DNA of 64,000 nucleotides from an uncultured Acidobacteriaceae bacterium (GTDB lineage Bacteria > Acidobacteriota > Terriglobia > Terriglobales > Acidobacteriaceae), in contig CAIVDV010000073.1 in assembly GCA_903904755.1 (NCBI GenBank), positions 1-64,000 on the forward strand, written 5' to 3'. The translations under genes and the position numbers were made by a program. Numbering within the stretch: the stretch's first letter is position 1; each line of letters begins with the position of its first letter. The notes under the pieces are model-generated. The model worked only from the letters and a program-made list of their open reading frames with translations, had not been told where the DNA came from and did not search any database. Below are positions 52,526 to 61,543 of this stretch, one piece after another.

Positions 52526-53704
52526 TCAATAGGTCGCCGCCGTTTCTGCGGAGCTTTCCGCATTCAATCGCTCAAACTCCGCGCGCGCTCTGGCCGCCTC
52601 TTCCCGCCGCCCAGCGCGTGAGTACGCAGAGCCCAGCGCGAAGAAAACCTTCTTCTCTTTCGGGAAAGCCTTCGCCGCAATCTCCAGTTCAGGAATCGCC
52701 GCCGCATAGTCGTCCGCTTCCAACAGCAGCAGCCCCAGCAGATAGTGTGCGAACGGGAGCTGCGGACTCAGGGCTACGGCCTGCTGCGCGTAGGGCAAAG
52801 CCGCGGCAGAATCCACTTTGTAGAGGTTCGCGGCTATTTCGAGACGGGCCGCAACATGCGCTTCATCCTGGGCAATCTGCAGTTTGAATTGCTCCACGGC
52901 CGCAGGCAGTTGGTTCGCACTTACCAGCATCACTCCGTAAGCGTAGTGCAGGTTGGCAAAATTGGGAAACTCCGTGAGGATGTCCTGATAGAGACGTCCG
53001 GCATCCTCATATTTCTTCTCCGCATTCAAGCACGCGGCTTTGCCCACGCGCCGCACCAGCCACTTTGTCTGCGCATCCTCCTGGGTTCCGGGAGCGCGTC
53101 GCAGCACGGCACGCCCGAGCCCATCCAGTAACTCATCGTCTGCTGTATCGGTCTTGCACACTGCGTCGAAAGTTGTCTGGGCCTGCTTGTATTGCCCGGC
53201 GCGCAACAGCAAAACGCCCTCGTGAAAGATGGCAACCTGCTGCAACTGCGGGTCGTCGGCGACGCCCATGCTGCGCCCTTGCTGCAGGTGCACGAGCGCG
53301 GCTTTGTCCTGGCCCAACTCGAACTCGCACAGCCCCAGCATTACGCGGGCCGTTCCATCTTTGGGCGCGAGCGGCAACATGCGCCCCAGGGCCTGCGCGG
53401 CGGCGGCGTATTGATTGCGATCGTATTCAAGGGTGCCCAGCGACCACCAGCCCTCAACCCAGTTGGGACGCAGCGCGAGAGCCTTGCGAAAAAGGCTCAC
53501 CGCTTCGTCGAGATTGTCCGCGTCGCGGGCCGCTGCAGCCCTTGCTGCCAGAGACTGAAAATTGCCAGAGGAACTTTGCCCCGAATGCGCGGCGCCGCTC
53601 GCGACCTGTGCCAGTGCAACCCGGGATGCGGGCGGCAGCAGCGCAATCGCCACCACAGCAATCCCCACTCTCCATCGCATTCGATTCGGCTGGGAGACTC
53701 GCAT
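52526..53704 (-). CDS. Secreted TPR-repeat protein
   Basis: The 392-aa protein has a signal peptide (VGIAVVAIALLPPASRVALAQ) and TPR units across residues 60-385: DNLDEAVSLFRKALALRPNW, NQYAAAAQALGRMLPLAPKD, GQDKAALVHLQQGRSMGVAD, KYEDAGRLYQDILTEFPNFA, DDYAAAIPELEIAAKAFPKE. ATG 53704 follows AAAGGAAC. It is convergent with the CRTAC1 gene (21-base gap) and lies just downstream of TonB receptor 3 on the same strand, separated by two hairpins. A periplasmic scaffold working with the receptor or CRTAC1 protein is a positional inference. Confidence 0.82.
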   Translation of the reverse strand: MRVSQPNRMRWRVGIAVVAIALLPPASRVALAQVASGAAHSGQSSSGNFQSLAARAAAARDADNLDEAVSLFRKALALRPNWVEGWWSLGTLEYDRNQYAAAAQALGRMLPLAPKDGTARVMLGLCEFELGQDKAALVHLQQGRSMGVADDPQLQQVAIFHEGVLLLRAGQYKQAQTTFDAVCKTDTADDELLDGLGRAVLRRAPGTQEDAQTKWLVRRVGKAACLNAEKKYEDAGRLYQDILTEFPNFANLHYAYGVMLVSANQLPAAVEQFKLQIAQDEAHVAARLEIAANLYKVDSAAALPYAQQAVALSPQLPFAHYLLGLLLLEADDYAAAIPELEIAAKAFPKEKKVFFALGSAYSRAGRREEAARARAEFERLNAESSAETAATY

Positions 53705-53766
53705 CGTTCCTTTCGGCGCCGGGCTGTGACTGCTTGCGCCCGCTTCCACTCTAATAGAAAATCCGC

Positions 53767-53800
53767 CGGCGATGCAGCCCGTGCGAAGGGCGCATCGCCG
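53767..53800 (-). repeat. Inverted repeat upstream of the TPR gene
   Basis: CGGCGATGC (53767-53775) pairs with GCATCGCCG (53792-53800), loop 16 bases. It sits between the receptor terminator and the TPR start, so it may be a second terminator stem or a 5' leader structure. Confidence 0.5.
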
Positions 53801-53824
53801 ACGGTCAGGAAGGCATCGGTTGAG

Positions 53825-53850
53825 CTGCCCGGAGGGATGCCCCCGGGCAG
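53825..53850 (-). terminator. Hairpin after TonB receptor 3
   Basis: CTGCCCGG (53825-53832) pairs with CCGGGCAG (53843-53850), 19 bases past the receptor stop on the minus strand. The stem is GC-rich without a strong T-run, so read-through into the TPR gene is possible. Confidence 0.6.
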
Positions 53851-53868
53851 GTTGAGGTTGACCCCGGA

Positions 53869-56800
53869 TTAGAACTTGAAGTGAGCTTCCACTTCTACCG
53901 TTCGGGATCCGAGTACGTTGTTGGCCCGGCCAAAAGTCGAATCAGTGATGCCGGTATCGACGTTGGTCAGGTTCAGCTTGTTGAAGAGGTTAAAGGCATT
54001 GGCGCGGATTTCGAGGCGGGCGTTCTCCCCAAGCACCTTCATGGTGGGAAGGCCGAAAGCCTTGGTCATGGCCAGATCAAGGTCAGAGTAGCGAGGACCA
54101 ACAAATGCGTTGCGGTCAATTCCCGGGGTCTGCGGAAGCGCGCTGGGAGTGGGTGCAACGTCGGTGGTCCATGCCTGGCCATTCACAACCGCAGGAGGCG
54201 TGAAGTACGCGGTGCCACCCTTAGGGAAGTGGCCGGCAGCGGTCTTGAAGGAATCCGTGCTCTGTTTGCTGCCCGCTCCACCCGTGTAAGCAGCCGGACG
54301 CATGTTGCAGTTTCCGCTGTTCTGGTAGAAGGCGTTGCAGCCGATTCCGCCGTAGGTGGGGTTGAACGGGAAGCCAGAGTGGAGGTTGAAGATGGGGCTG
54401 AGCGTCCAGCCGCCAACTGCCTTTTCCAACCAGCCCTGTTCGCCGTGGAAGATTACAGGTGACCACACGCCAAACACCTTGAACATCTGACGGGAGTCAA
54501 AGTCAGACGGTCCGTGGTTGTAGCCGGGCAGGAACTGGTAATCGGTTGTGGTGTAGGGGCCGGAGCCGTCATCGGTGGACTTCGCCAGGCGATATTGGGC
54601 GTCCGCTTCAAACGTGTGAGCAAACTGGTGACGAACTTCGAGGAGAATCGAATTGAAGTTCGAGTGACCCGTTCCCTCGTACCAGTCAATGTAGTTGACG
54701 ATTGGGTTGAAGGCGATTTGTCCAGCAAGAATTGCCGGTGCCAGTTCGTTGTTCAGGTTGTTTTGCAGCGGCAGGTGCCGCCCCTTGCTTCCCTGGTACC
54801 CGACCGTGGCAACCCACTGGTGGCCAAGGTCATACTGCCCTTCCAGCGAGTACCGGTAGACGTAGGCAGTCGGCAGGTTCGCCGGCAAACCGGTGATTCC
54901 CGTGGGGATGCCGTTGGTGGGCAGGTTGGCTGCATTGAAGCTGGTGATCATGTTCGGGTTGGCCGGCAATCCACCAGCCTGGTAGATATTGCTGGCGGCG
55001 CCATACAGAATCTGATCGCCGACCAGGCTTGAACCGTTGGCCAGGTACGGCGGATTGTTACGGGTGTTCGTGGTGATGGCCTGCTCAAGCCCGCTGAAGC
55101 CGATACCAGCGCCGCCGCGAACCACGAGACGGTTCTGGTACTTCACAGGACTCCACGCAAAGCCAATCTGCGGACCAAAGTTGAACTTGGGAGGGTTCAC
55201 CTGCGAACCGCCCAGCTTGATGTAAAGGTCGGTAAGGATCGATGAGCCCTGGCCGAGACGTACGTTGGGCTCGTTGCCCTTCTTCTCGGTCATGCCGCCG
55301 AAATACTCCCAGCGCAGGCCCGCGTTGACCGTCAGGTTCGGACGCACTTTCCAGTCATCTTGAACGAAGAGCGCGAAGACGTTCTGGCGGTCATCCTTGC
55401 GGAATTCAGAAGGCTGCCCAGTGCGCGGATCAGCGGTAATGCTCTCCAACTGCGGGGCATCGTTCAGGAAGTCCCACATGTTGTTGAAGTTGTAGGAGGG
55501 CTCTGCATCCCAGGTCGGCGCATCAAGATACGCCAGCCGGGTTACCTGACCACCAAACTTCAGGCTGTGGCTCTTGTGCACCTTGCTGACCATGTCCTTC
55601 ACGTTGAAGGTCCACTGGTCAAACATGCTGCCGATGCTCGGTCCAAAGTTCTGAACGCCGGCCGTGCCGTAGGGCGAGCCAAAGCCGCCGTTGGGGCCGT
55701 TGTAGGAGCTGGTGATGTTGTCGTCGGGCAGGCCCAGCGGAGATTGCGGGTTGTCGGCCAGTTCGTTCCACTTCCAGCCGGCCAGGTCCACACGGGCTTC
55801 GTTCAGCGTCGTGTCATTGAAGGTGTGGTTCCAAAGCGCGCCGGTGGAGTAGTTCTTCGCGTTGTGGTGGAAGATGTTGGACGCGCGATTGGGCCCGTTA
55901 TAGCTGCTGTTGTTGACTGGAACATAGTACAGGCTGCCCGCCAGCAAATCCTTGCTGGTCATCTGGTAGTCCAGGCGGCCGTTGTACTGCACATTGATGT
56001 TCTGGGTTGGGTTCACGGTGGCTACGTAGAATATGTCGGCCTTGCCGTCAAAGTTCTGAACGCTGCCGGTGCCGTCGCCGCCAAGTCCGGGCATGTAGAC
56101 CCCGGTTGTCGGGTTCTTGCCGTTGTAGGAAGGATCGTGCTTGCCCAAACCGATGGTGAGCGGGCTGCCCACATCCAGACCAGCCCCGGCAATGGTAATG
56201 CAGGTGACGCCTTCTTCAAGACCGATATCCGTGCAGCTGTGGTGGTCTGAGGGGCCCTGCAGAATCTTGTTGTAGACCGCCCCAGCACCCTTGATGGTGA
56301 GGAACTTTGAGGCAATGCTGCTGCCGGTCGAGAGACCGTCGAAGGTCGGGGTCTCGTACCAGCCGCCGCCGGTGGAGGTGGAGTGGTTCCGGATCGTCTC
56401 ATACGAGAAGAACCCGAAGACTCTGTTGTGCCAAATCGGGCCACCCAAAGTGCCGCCCATCTGGTTGAAGCGGGAGTTGTCGCGCTGCGGGTTGTTGTTC
56501 GGATCCCAGCGCTGATAGGCGTTCAGTCCGGGGCGATCAAGCTTGATGAATGCCGTCCCGTGGTAATCGTTGGTGCCGTTCTGCGAGATAACCTGAATCT
56601 GCGCGCCACTCACGCGGCCAAACTCAGCGTCATAACTGTTGGCGGCTACCTTCATCTCCTTGATGGAGTCTTCACTGGGGGTGATCACGGCCGCGCCGGC
56701 CCAGGTAACGCTGGTGATGGAAACGCCGTCGAGCGAGATGCCGTTGGTGTCAGGCCGGCCACCTGCGCCGCTGCTCTGCGGCCGGTTTTCCGTCTGGAAG

Positions 56801-57438
56801 ACGCCGGCCGTGTTGCCCGAGCCACCGGGGCCCTGGTTGCCGGCAAGGCTGTTGGTGCCGCCGCCGGAGCCTTGCGAACCATCGCCAAACATACCAGGCG
56901 CCAGTTGAACAAGCTGGAAGACGTCGCGCCCAAAGGACGGCATCTTGGCAATGTCGTTGGAATCAAGCGTTCCGCTGATGGCGCCTGTTTCCGTATCAAG
57001 AGCCGGCTCTACGGAGGCGTTGACGGTCACAGTCTCTTCCTTGCCGCCCACTTCCAGGCGCACATTCAGAGCATTGGCCTGTTCGGCCAGGATCTTCAAA
57101 TCGTCAATCACCTTTGATTTGAAGCCGTCGCGCGAAATTTCAACCTTGTAGACGCTGGGAGCCAGAGCGCTGAAGGCGAAATCGCCCGCGCTGTTGCTCG
57201 TCGTCTCAAGCGTGCGGTTGGTTTCCTTGTCAATCAGTTTCAGACTGGCCCCGGGGATAAGCGCTCCGCCGGAGTCGGCTACCGTTCCCTGCAGGCTCGC
57301 GCTGTACTGTGCCCGGGCAGGGACGGCCACGAAGCAAAGCAGCAACAGCGCCGAAAGCCAAAAGGCAATCCGCGCCGATGCGAGCTCTACACTCTTTCGA
57401 CCGTGGGTAAGATCGCTGTTTGGTTCAAGAACTTGCAT
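53869..57438 (-). CDS. TonB-dependent receptor 3, Oar-like
   Basis: The 1,189-aa outer-membrane receptor has an N-terminal signal (ARIAFWLSALLLLCFVAVPARA), a carboxypeptidase-regulatory-like domain (LQGTVADSGGALIPGASLKL, about 48-130), a plug with a Gly-rich loop (SLAGNQGPGGSGNTAGVF) and a barrel ending VEVEAHFKF. It is clearly a paralogue of receptor 1: both share the Gly-rich loop, the ADIF/ADLV and QQFNGRLDY/VQYNGRLDY segments and the YNFNNMWD motif. AGGAGACC precedes ATG 57438. Two LacI-type operators lie 80-120 bases upstream, so it is probably induced with the glycosidases as the uptake port for the released oligosaccharides. Confidence 0.93.
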   Translation of the reverse strand: MQVLEPNSDLTHGRKSVELASARIAFWLSALLLLCFVAVPARAQYSASLQGTVADSGGALIPGASLKLIDKETNRTLETTSNSAGDFAFSALAPSVYKVEISRDGFKSKVIDDLKILAEQANALNVRLEVGGKEETVTVNASVEPALDTETGAISGTLDSNDIAKMPSFGRDVFQLVQLAPGMFGDGSQGSGGGTNSLAGNQGPGGSGNTAGVFQTENRPQSSGAGGRPDTNGISLDGVSITSVTWAGAAVITPSEDSIKEMKVAANSYDAEFGRVSGAQIQVISQNGTNDYHGTAFIKLDRPGLNAYQRWDPNNNPQRDNSRFNQMGGTLGGPIWHNRVFGFFSYETIRNHSTSTGGGWYETPTFDGLSTGSSIASKFLTIKGAGAVYNKILQGPSDHHSCTDIGLEEGVTCITIAGAGLDVGSPLTIGLGKHDPSYNGKNPTTGVYMPGLGGDGTGSVQNFDGKADIFYVATVNPTQNINVQYNGRLDYQMTSKDLLAGSLYYVPVNNSSYNGPNRASNIFHHNAKNYSTGALWNHTFNDTTLNEARVDLAGWKWNELADNPQSPLGLPDDNITSSYNGPNGGFGSPYGTAGVQNFGPSIGSMFDQWTFNVKDMVSKVHKSHSLKFGGQVTRLAYLDAPTWDAEPSYNFNNMWDFLNDAPQLESITADPRTGQPSEFRKDDRQNVFALFVQDDWKVRPNLTVNAGLRWEYFGGMTEKKGNEPNVRLGQGSSILTDLYIKLGGSQVNPPKFNFGPQIGFAWSPVKYQNRLVVRGGAGIGFSGLEQAITTNTRNNPPYLANGSSLVGDQILYGAASNIYQAGGLPANPNMITSFNAANLPTNGIPTGITGLPANLPTAYVYRYSLEGQYDLGHQWVATVGYQGSKGRHLPLQNNLNNELAPAILAGQIAFNPIVNYIDWYEGTGHSNFNSILLEVRHQFAHTFEADAQYRLAKSTDDGSGPYTTTDYQFLPGYNHGPSDFDSRQMFKVFGVWSPVIFHGEQGWLEKAVGGWTLSPIFNLHSGFPFNPTYGGIGCNAFYQNSGNCNMRPAAYTGGAGSKQSTDSFKTAAGHFPKGGTAYFTPPAVVNGQAWTTDVAPTPSALPQTPGIDRNAFVGPRYSDLDLAMTKAFGLPTMKVLGENARLEIRANAFNLFNKLNLTNVDTGITDSTFGRANNVLGSRTVEVEAHFKF

Positions 57439-57516
57439 AGTGGTCTCCTGAAGGATTGGTTGCGTGGTTCAACAAATTGGTCGCTCTTCTGTGAGTTTTT
57501 AAGCGTTATCCGAGCG

Positions 57517-57536
57517 GTGCGCAATCGATAGCGCAG
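57517..57536. promoter_or_regulatory. LacI-family operator, distal copy before TonB receptor 3
   Basis: GTGCGCAATCGATAGCGCAG has a central CG and 8 of 10 half-site positions agree. Its centre lies 21 bp from that of the next site, placing both on the same DNA face for cooperative binding. Confidence 0.65.
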
Positions 57537-57537
57537 A

Positions 57538-57557
57538 TTGCACAATCGATTGCGCAA
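57538..57557. promoter_or_regulatory. LacI-family operator, strong copy before TonB receptor 3
   Basis: TTGCACAATCGATTGCGCAA is the exact reverse complement of the site before the GH39 operon, about 11 kb away. A 20-of-20 match between two glycan-uptake promoters is strong evidence for a shared regulator. Confidence 0.75.
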
Positions 57558-57878
57558 CGGAGTATTGTTACCACCGTCAAGATTTAAATGTCAAATCAGA
57601 ATTCCCGGAAGCGCGAAACCCCCGACTAAATCGCTCCACTAAACTCAGGCCGACGGCCTGGGCACCTGCTGGTTGCCGAAACTGCCTGGGCTGGCCGAAT
57701 CTGCGGGCCAACAGTGCCCGGCTGGGCGGTTGCGCCGCCGGCAGTCTGGCGGGTATGCCCGGTGTATTCTGGTTGGCATGTTCAGTCCATGTAGGCCGCC
57801 GATGGCTGAAGTTGCCGTCTGCGGTGGGGCAGTGTCGGCATCAAATGGCGGGAATCCCGGCCCCCTGGGTGCGGGGCG
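57558..57878. other. Intergenic stretch between operators and MFS gene
   Basis: This 321-bp spacer has no convincing gene or RNA. It must carry the MFS promoter. Only a short CAGGCC/GGCCTG stem near 57650 stands out, which is weak. Confidence 0.4.
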
Positions 57879-59135
57879 ATGAACCGGTTGCGCAAGGAGA
57901 TGGAGGTCTTCCTGCAGTGCCCCCGCTCCATGCGCCTGCTGTTGATCGCGAACATGATTTATGCCCTTCTGCTGCCAATCATCGAGATTTTTGTCGCCGC
58001 CTATGTCATGCGGAACTCCCAGGCGGTTTCCCTGGTGGTGACCTATCAACTGGCGGTCTATGCGGCCACACCGGTAGCCTTCCTGGCCAACGGATTTCTG
58101 CTCGGACGGGTGGAAGCGAAGCACCTCTATGCCGCCGGAATGGTGCTTTCCGGCCTCGCAATCGTATGGATGATGCGCTCAGGAACGCTGTCGCTGCTCG
58201 ATATTGCCACTTCCGGCCTCATGATGGGTCTGGCCACGGGCCTCTTCTGGGCCAACCGCGGATTCCTGGCCCTCGCCTCAACCCAGGACAACAACCGTAA
58301 CTACTACTACGGCGTGGAGTTGTTTGTCGCGATGCTGGCATCCGTCGTGGTGCCCGCTTTGGTCGGCTGGTTTCTCACCGCAACCGTGCGGTATGGATGG
58401 CTGGGCGGAGAGGTGAACCGTGCCTACCAGGGGATTGCCGGAATTTTCCTCGCGCTTACCGCGGCTTCCGCCCTGATTGTCCTGCGAGGGACTTTTCCCT
58501 CTCCGGCAAACACCCGCTTCCTCTTTCTTCACTTCCACCCGCTGTGGAGACGGATGCAGGCGCTGGCACTGCTCAAGGGCCTGGCCCAGGGATACATCCT
58601 CACTGCGCCGGCAATGCTCATCTTGCTTTTCGCCGGCAAGGAAGGAACCCTTGGCGCCACGCAGTCCATTGGCGGGGTGCTTGCGGCCTTCATGCTGTAC
58701 ACGGTGGGCCGGTCGGCAAGCCCCCGCCACCGACAGATTGTCTTTGCCGCCGGACTTCTCCTCTTCTTTGCCGGCGCGGCTTTCAACGCGGTGCTGTTCA
58801 ACGCGTGGGGAGTCCTGCTCTTCCTGGGCTGCCTTCTGCTTGCCAAACCGCTCCTTGACCTCGGCTATAACCCGATTGAAATGCGCATCATTGACGCAGT
58901 TTCCCAACTGGAGCACCGCAACCAGTACGCCTACTTCTTCAACCACGACCTTGCGCTGTTTGCCGGCAGGGCGGTTGGGTGCCTGTTCTTCCTTGCTTTG
59001 GCGCGCTGGGGCTCGCCGACGGTCGCTCTGCGGTATGCCATGCCGGTAATTGCACTCTTCCAACTGCTCTCCATCGCCATCGCCAGGCAGGCTCGTTCGG
59101 CGGAGTCCGCCTCAACTGCCGGAGTTGGAAAGTAG
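57879..59135 (+). CDS. MFS transporter
   Basis: The 418-aa protein has about eleven or twelve hydrophobic helices in the major-facilitator pattern (LLLIANMIYALLLPIIEIFV, LAVYAATPVAFLANGFLLG, GLMMGLATGLFWANRGFLAL, MLASVVVPALVGWFL, GVLLFLGCLLLAKPLLDLGY). The NRGF and FNHDLALFAGRAVGC segments look family-specific. It lies beside TonB receptor 3 and a GH3 operon and would suit inner-membrane import of mono- or disaccharides, but no sugar-binding signature can be identified. ATG 57879 has only weak GGGGC upstream. It converges on the GH3 gene across a perfect terminator. Confidence 0.82.
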   Translation: MNRLRKEMEVFLQCPRSMRLLLIANMIYALLLPIIEIFVAAYVMRNSQAVSLVVTYQLAVYAATPVAFLANGFLLGRVEAKHLYAAGMVLSGLAIVWMMRSGTLSLLDIATSGLMMGLATGLFWANRGFLALASTQDNNRNYYYGVELFVAMLASVVVPALVGWFLTATVRYGWLGGEVNRAYQGIAGIFLALTAASALIVLRGTFPSPANTRFLFLHFHPLWRRMQALALLKGLAQGYILTAPAMLILLFAGKEGTLGATQSIGGVLAAFMLYTVGRSASPRHRQIVFAAGLLLFFAGAAFNAVLFNAWGVLLFLGCLLLAKPLLDLGYNPIEMRIIDAVSQLEHRNQYAYFFNHDLALFAGRAVGCLFFLALARWGSPTVALRYAMPVIALFQLLSIAIARQARSAESASTAGVGK

Positions 59136-59202
59136 CGCTGTGGCACCTTGTTTTCTTTGGCGCGAGCCGGACGGTGGCTCTGCTGGGCCTGGCGTATCGC
59201 AT

Positions 59203-59236
59203 GCAAAAGGCCTGGAATCCCTTCCAGGCCTTTTGC
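59203..59236. terminator. Perfect bidirectional terminator
   Basis: GCAAAAGGCCTGGAA (59203-59217) pairs with TTCCAGGCCTTTTGC (59222-59236): a 15-bp perfect stem with a 4-base loop and built-in A/T arms, between the convergent MFS and GH3 genes. Confidence 0.9.
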
Positions 59237-59255
59237 ACTGCTCCGTGGTTTGAGC

Positions 59256-61526
59256 TTACTGCAGTGTGATGGCGTGGTTGAGCGGCAGACTCTGCGACGA
59301 GCCGCCGGCCAGAATGTTGTAGCTGCCGGGGACAAGCTTGAACGTGTCCGAGGCTTCGTCGTAGATAGTCAGCGTTGAGCGGTCAATAGGCACCGTAACC
59401 AGTTTCGATTCGCCCGGGCCCAGTTCAACGCGCGTCCATCCAATCAGCCGCTTGGGCGGCTCGTTGGCCGCTGCCGGCAGCGCCGCGTACACCTGCGCAA
59501 TCTCGGTTCCCGCGCGCGTGCCCGTGTTCTTCACGGTGAAGCTGACGCTCAGCGCATCCCCCGAAGTCACGTTCAGCCCCGAGTAGGCATAGGTCGTGTA
59601 GGAGAGGCCAAACCCGAACGGGAAAAGAACGGCCTTCTTCTGCGCGTCGTACCACTTGTAGCCGACCTCCAGCTTCTCGTCGTAGTAGGTCTCAAAAGCC
59701 GGCAGCCCCTTCGCCATCAGCGCCATGTAGCTGGAGATATCCGCGCCAGGCGCGGGACGCTGCGGCTGCGAAGCGGCCGGGGGTAGAACCAGGGTGGGGT
59801 GCGGCAGGTCGCTGTCACTCACCGGGAAGGTGATGGCGAGCTTGCCGGTCGGGTTTACCTTGCCGGTCAGGAGGTTGGCCAGCGCTTCCGCCCCGCGGAT
59901 GCCCGGATACCAGGCCTCGACTACACCCGAAACCTTCTCCACCCACGGCATCGTAGCCGGGCTGCCGGTTTCCAGCACTACGACCGTTTTGGCATTGGCT
60001 GCCGCAACGGCCTCAATCAGCTTGTTCTGCTCGTCGGCCAGGGCCAGGGTTTTCAGATCCATGCCTTCAGACTCGTGCTGGTAGCCAAAGACGATGGCAA
60101 CGTCCGCGGCCTTTGCGGCTGCCGTGGCTGCGGCCACGTCATCGCCAGCGACAAAGGATACCTTTGCCGAGGGAAGGGCGGCGGCCAGAGCGCGAAGCGG
60201 CGAACTGGGCAGCCAAACCTGGCGGCGCATGAAGTTGGCCATCGGCGGTGCTCCCGGAACAACCGGCGGCGGGGGAACAACCGAGCCGCCGGGGGCATCC
60301 ACCTGCGCGGAGCCGCCGCCAGTCAGCACGCCAACATCCGCATGGCCGCCGATGAGAACGACGGTACGGACACCTGCGCCGAGCGGGAGAATCCTGTGCT
60401 CGTTGCGCAGCAGAACAATGCTCTTCTCTGCCAGCTTCTGGGCCAGCGCGTAACCGCCCTCCACGTCAGGAACCTGCTTGACGACGGGGTTGTCAAACAG
60501 GCCGGTGGCGAAGATGGTCCGCACGATGCGGTGCACGTGGTCGTTGATCTCGTCCTGGGAGATTTCCCCGTCCTGCACTGCTTTCAGCAGCGCATCGCCG
60601 AAGAAGTTCTTGCCGGGCTGCTCCTGGTCCAGTCCTGCGTGTGATGCCTTGGCGGTGGAGTGCGTGCCACCCCAGTCGGAAAGCACGAAGCCCTTGAAGT
60701 GGAAGTCCTTGTGGAGAACATCGGTCAGCAGGTAGGAGTTTTCGCAGGCATAGTCGCCGTTCACCCGGTTGTAGGAGCACATGAAGGCTCCAGCGTCTGA
60801 GAGTTTCAGGGCGATATCAAAGGCCAGCAGGTCCGACTCGCGCATCGAGCGCTTGTCGATGTTGGCGTTCACGGCGTTGCGGCCGCTCTCCTGGTCGTTG
60901 ATGGCGTAGTGCTTCAGGTCGCCGATGATGTGCTGGGCCTGCACGCCCTTCACGAAGTTCCCAACCAGCGTTCCGGCCAGCAGCGGGTCTTCGCCCTGGT
61001 ACTCAAAGGTGCGCCCGTTTCGGGGCTCGCGGGGCAGGTTCACGCCGCCGCCGAGAGACATGCTGTAGCCCTGATTGCGAAGCTCGCGGCCAATCAGCGC
61101 GCCGTATTCGTAGGCAGCCTGCGGGTCCCACGCGGAGGCAGCGGCCAGGTTGTTCGGCAGCGCGGTGGAGTAGCGGCCAGAGGCATTGCCGCGGGTCACG
61201 CCGTAGGCGGAGTCGGCCATCTGGATGGCAGGGATGCCGAGGCGGGGAATGCTCACCGAGTACCCTGCCCCGCCGTTCGATTCCGAGGGGCCGGCGTTGT
61301 TGAACGAAGATCCCTGGCCATGCAGCAGCGAGATCTTCTCTTCGAGGGTCATTTCCTTGATGACCAGGTCGGCCCTGTCGTCTGGCGAGAGCGTGGCATT
61401 GGACCATGGGTATGTCTTCTGAGCTGGGGCACCGGGGAACTGGGCGGTGGCTGCGGGAGCGGCCACAAAAAGAGCGGCCAGGGCAATCGCCCCGGCCACG
61501 GAATGGATATTCGAAAAGAGTTTCAC
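59256..61526 (-). CDS. GH3 beta-glucosidase
   Basis: The 756-aa exported enzyme (signal VAGAIALAALFVAAPAATAQ) has the GH3 N-domain (VIKEMTLEEKISLLHGQGSS, LKHYAINDQESGRNAVNANI), the nucleophile D284 in FVLSDWGGTHS, the GH3_C domain (VVLIGGHADVGVLTGGGSAQ) and a fibronectin-III-like end (SVSFTVKNTGTRAGTEIAQV). This is the compact fungal/plant-type domain order without PA14. The start is GTG 61526 with AGG six bases upstream; a longer reading would begin inside the preceding esterase gene and lack a signal. It follows that esterase by 17 bases, so the two form an operon. Likely substrate: beta-glucosides or other short oligosaccharides. Confidence 0.9.
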   Translation of the reverse strand: MKLFSNIHSVAGAIALAALFVAAPAATAQFPGAPAQKTYPWSNATLSPDDRADLVIKEMTLEEKISLLHGQGSSFNNAGPSESNGGAGYSVSIPRLGIPAIQMADSAYGVTRGNASGRYSTALPNNLAAASAWDPQAAYEYGALIGRELRNQGYSMSLGGGVNLPREPRNGRTFEYQGEDPLLAGTLVGNFVKGVQAQHIIGDLKHYAINDQESGRNAVNANIDKRSMRESDLLAFDIALKLSDAGAFMCSYNRVNGDYACENSYLLTDVLHKDFHFKGFVLSDWGGTHSTAKASHAGLDQEQPGKNFFGDALLKAVQDGEISQDEINDHVHRIVRTIFATGLFDNPVVKQVPDVEGGYALAQKLAEKSIVLLRNEHRILPLGAGVRTVVLIGGHADVGVLTGGGSAQVDAPGGSVVPPPPVVPGAPPMANFMRRQVWLPSSPLRALAAALPSAKVSFVAGDDVAAATAAAKAADVAIVFGYQHESEGMDLKTLALADEQNKLIEAVAAANAKTVVVLETGSPATMPWVEKVSGVVEAWYPGIRGAEALANLLTGKVNPTGKLAITFPVSDSDLPHPTLVLPPAASQPQRPAPGADISSYMALMAKGLPAFETYYDEKLEVGYKWYDAQKKAVLFPFGFGLSYTTYAYSGLNVTSGDALSVSFTVKNTGTRAGTEIAQVYAALPAAANEPPKRLIGWTRVELGPGESKLVTVPIDRSTLTIYDEASDTFKLVPGSYNILAGGSSQSLPLNHAITLQ

Positions 61527-61543
61527 TTCGACCTGCCTTTTTG

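Noticed and set aside
16566-57438. Classical SusC/SusD polysaccharide utilisation loci
   Set aside because: The receptors are Oar-like and no SusD-type lipoprotein was found near any of them.
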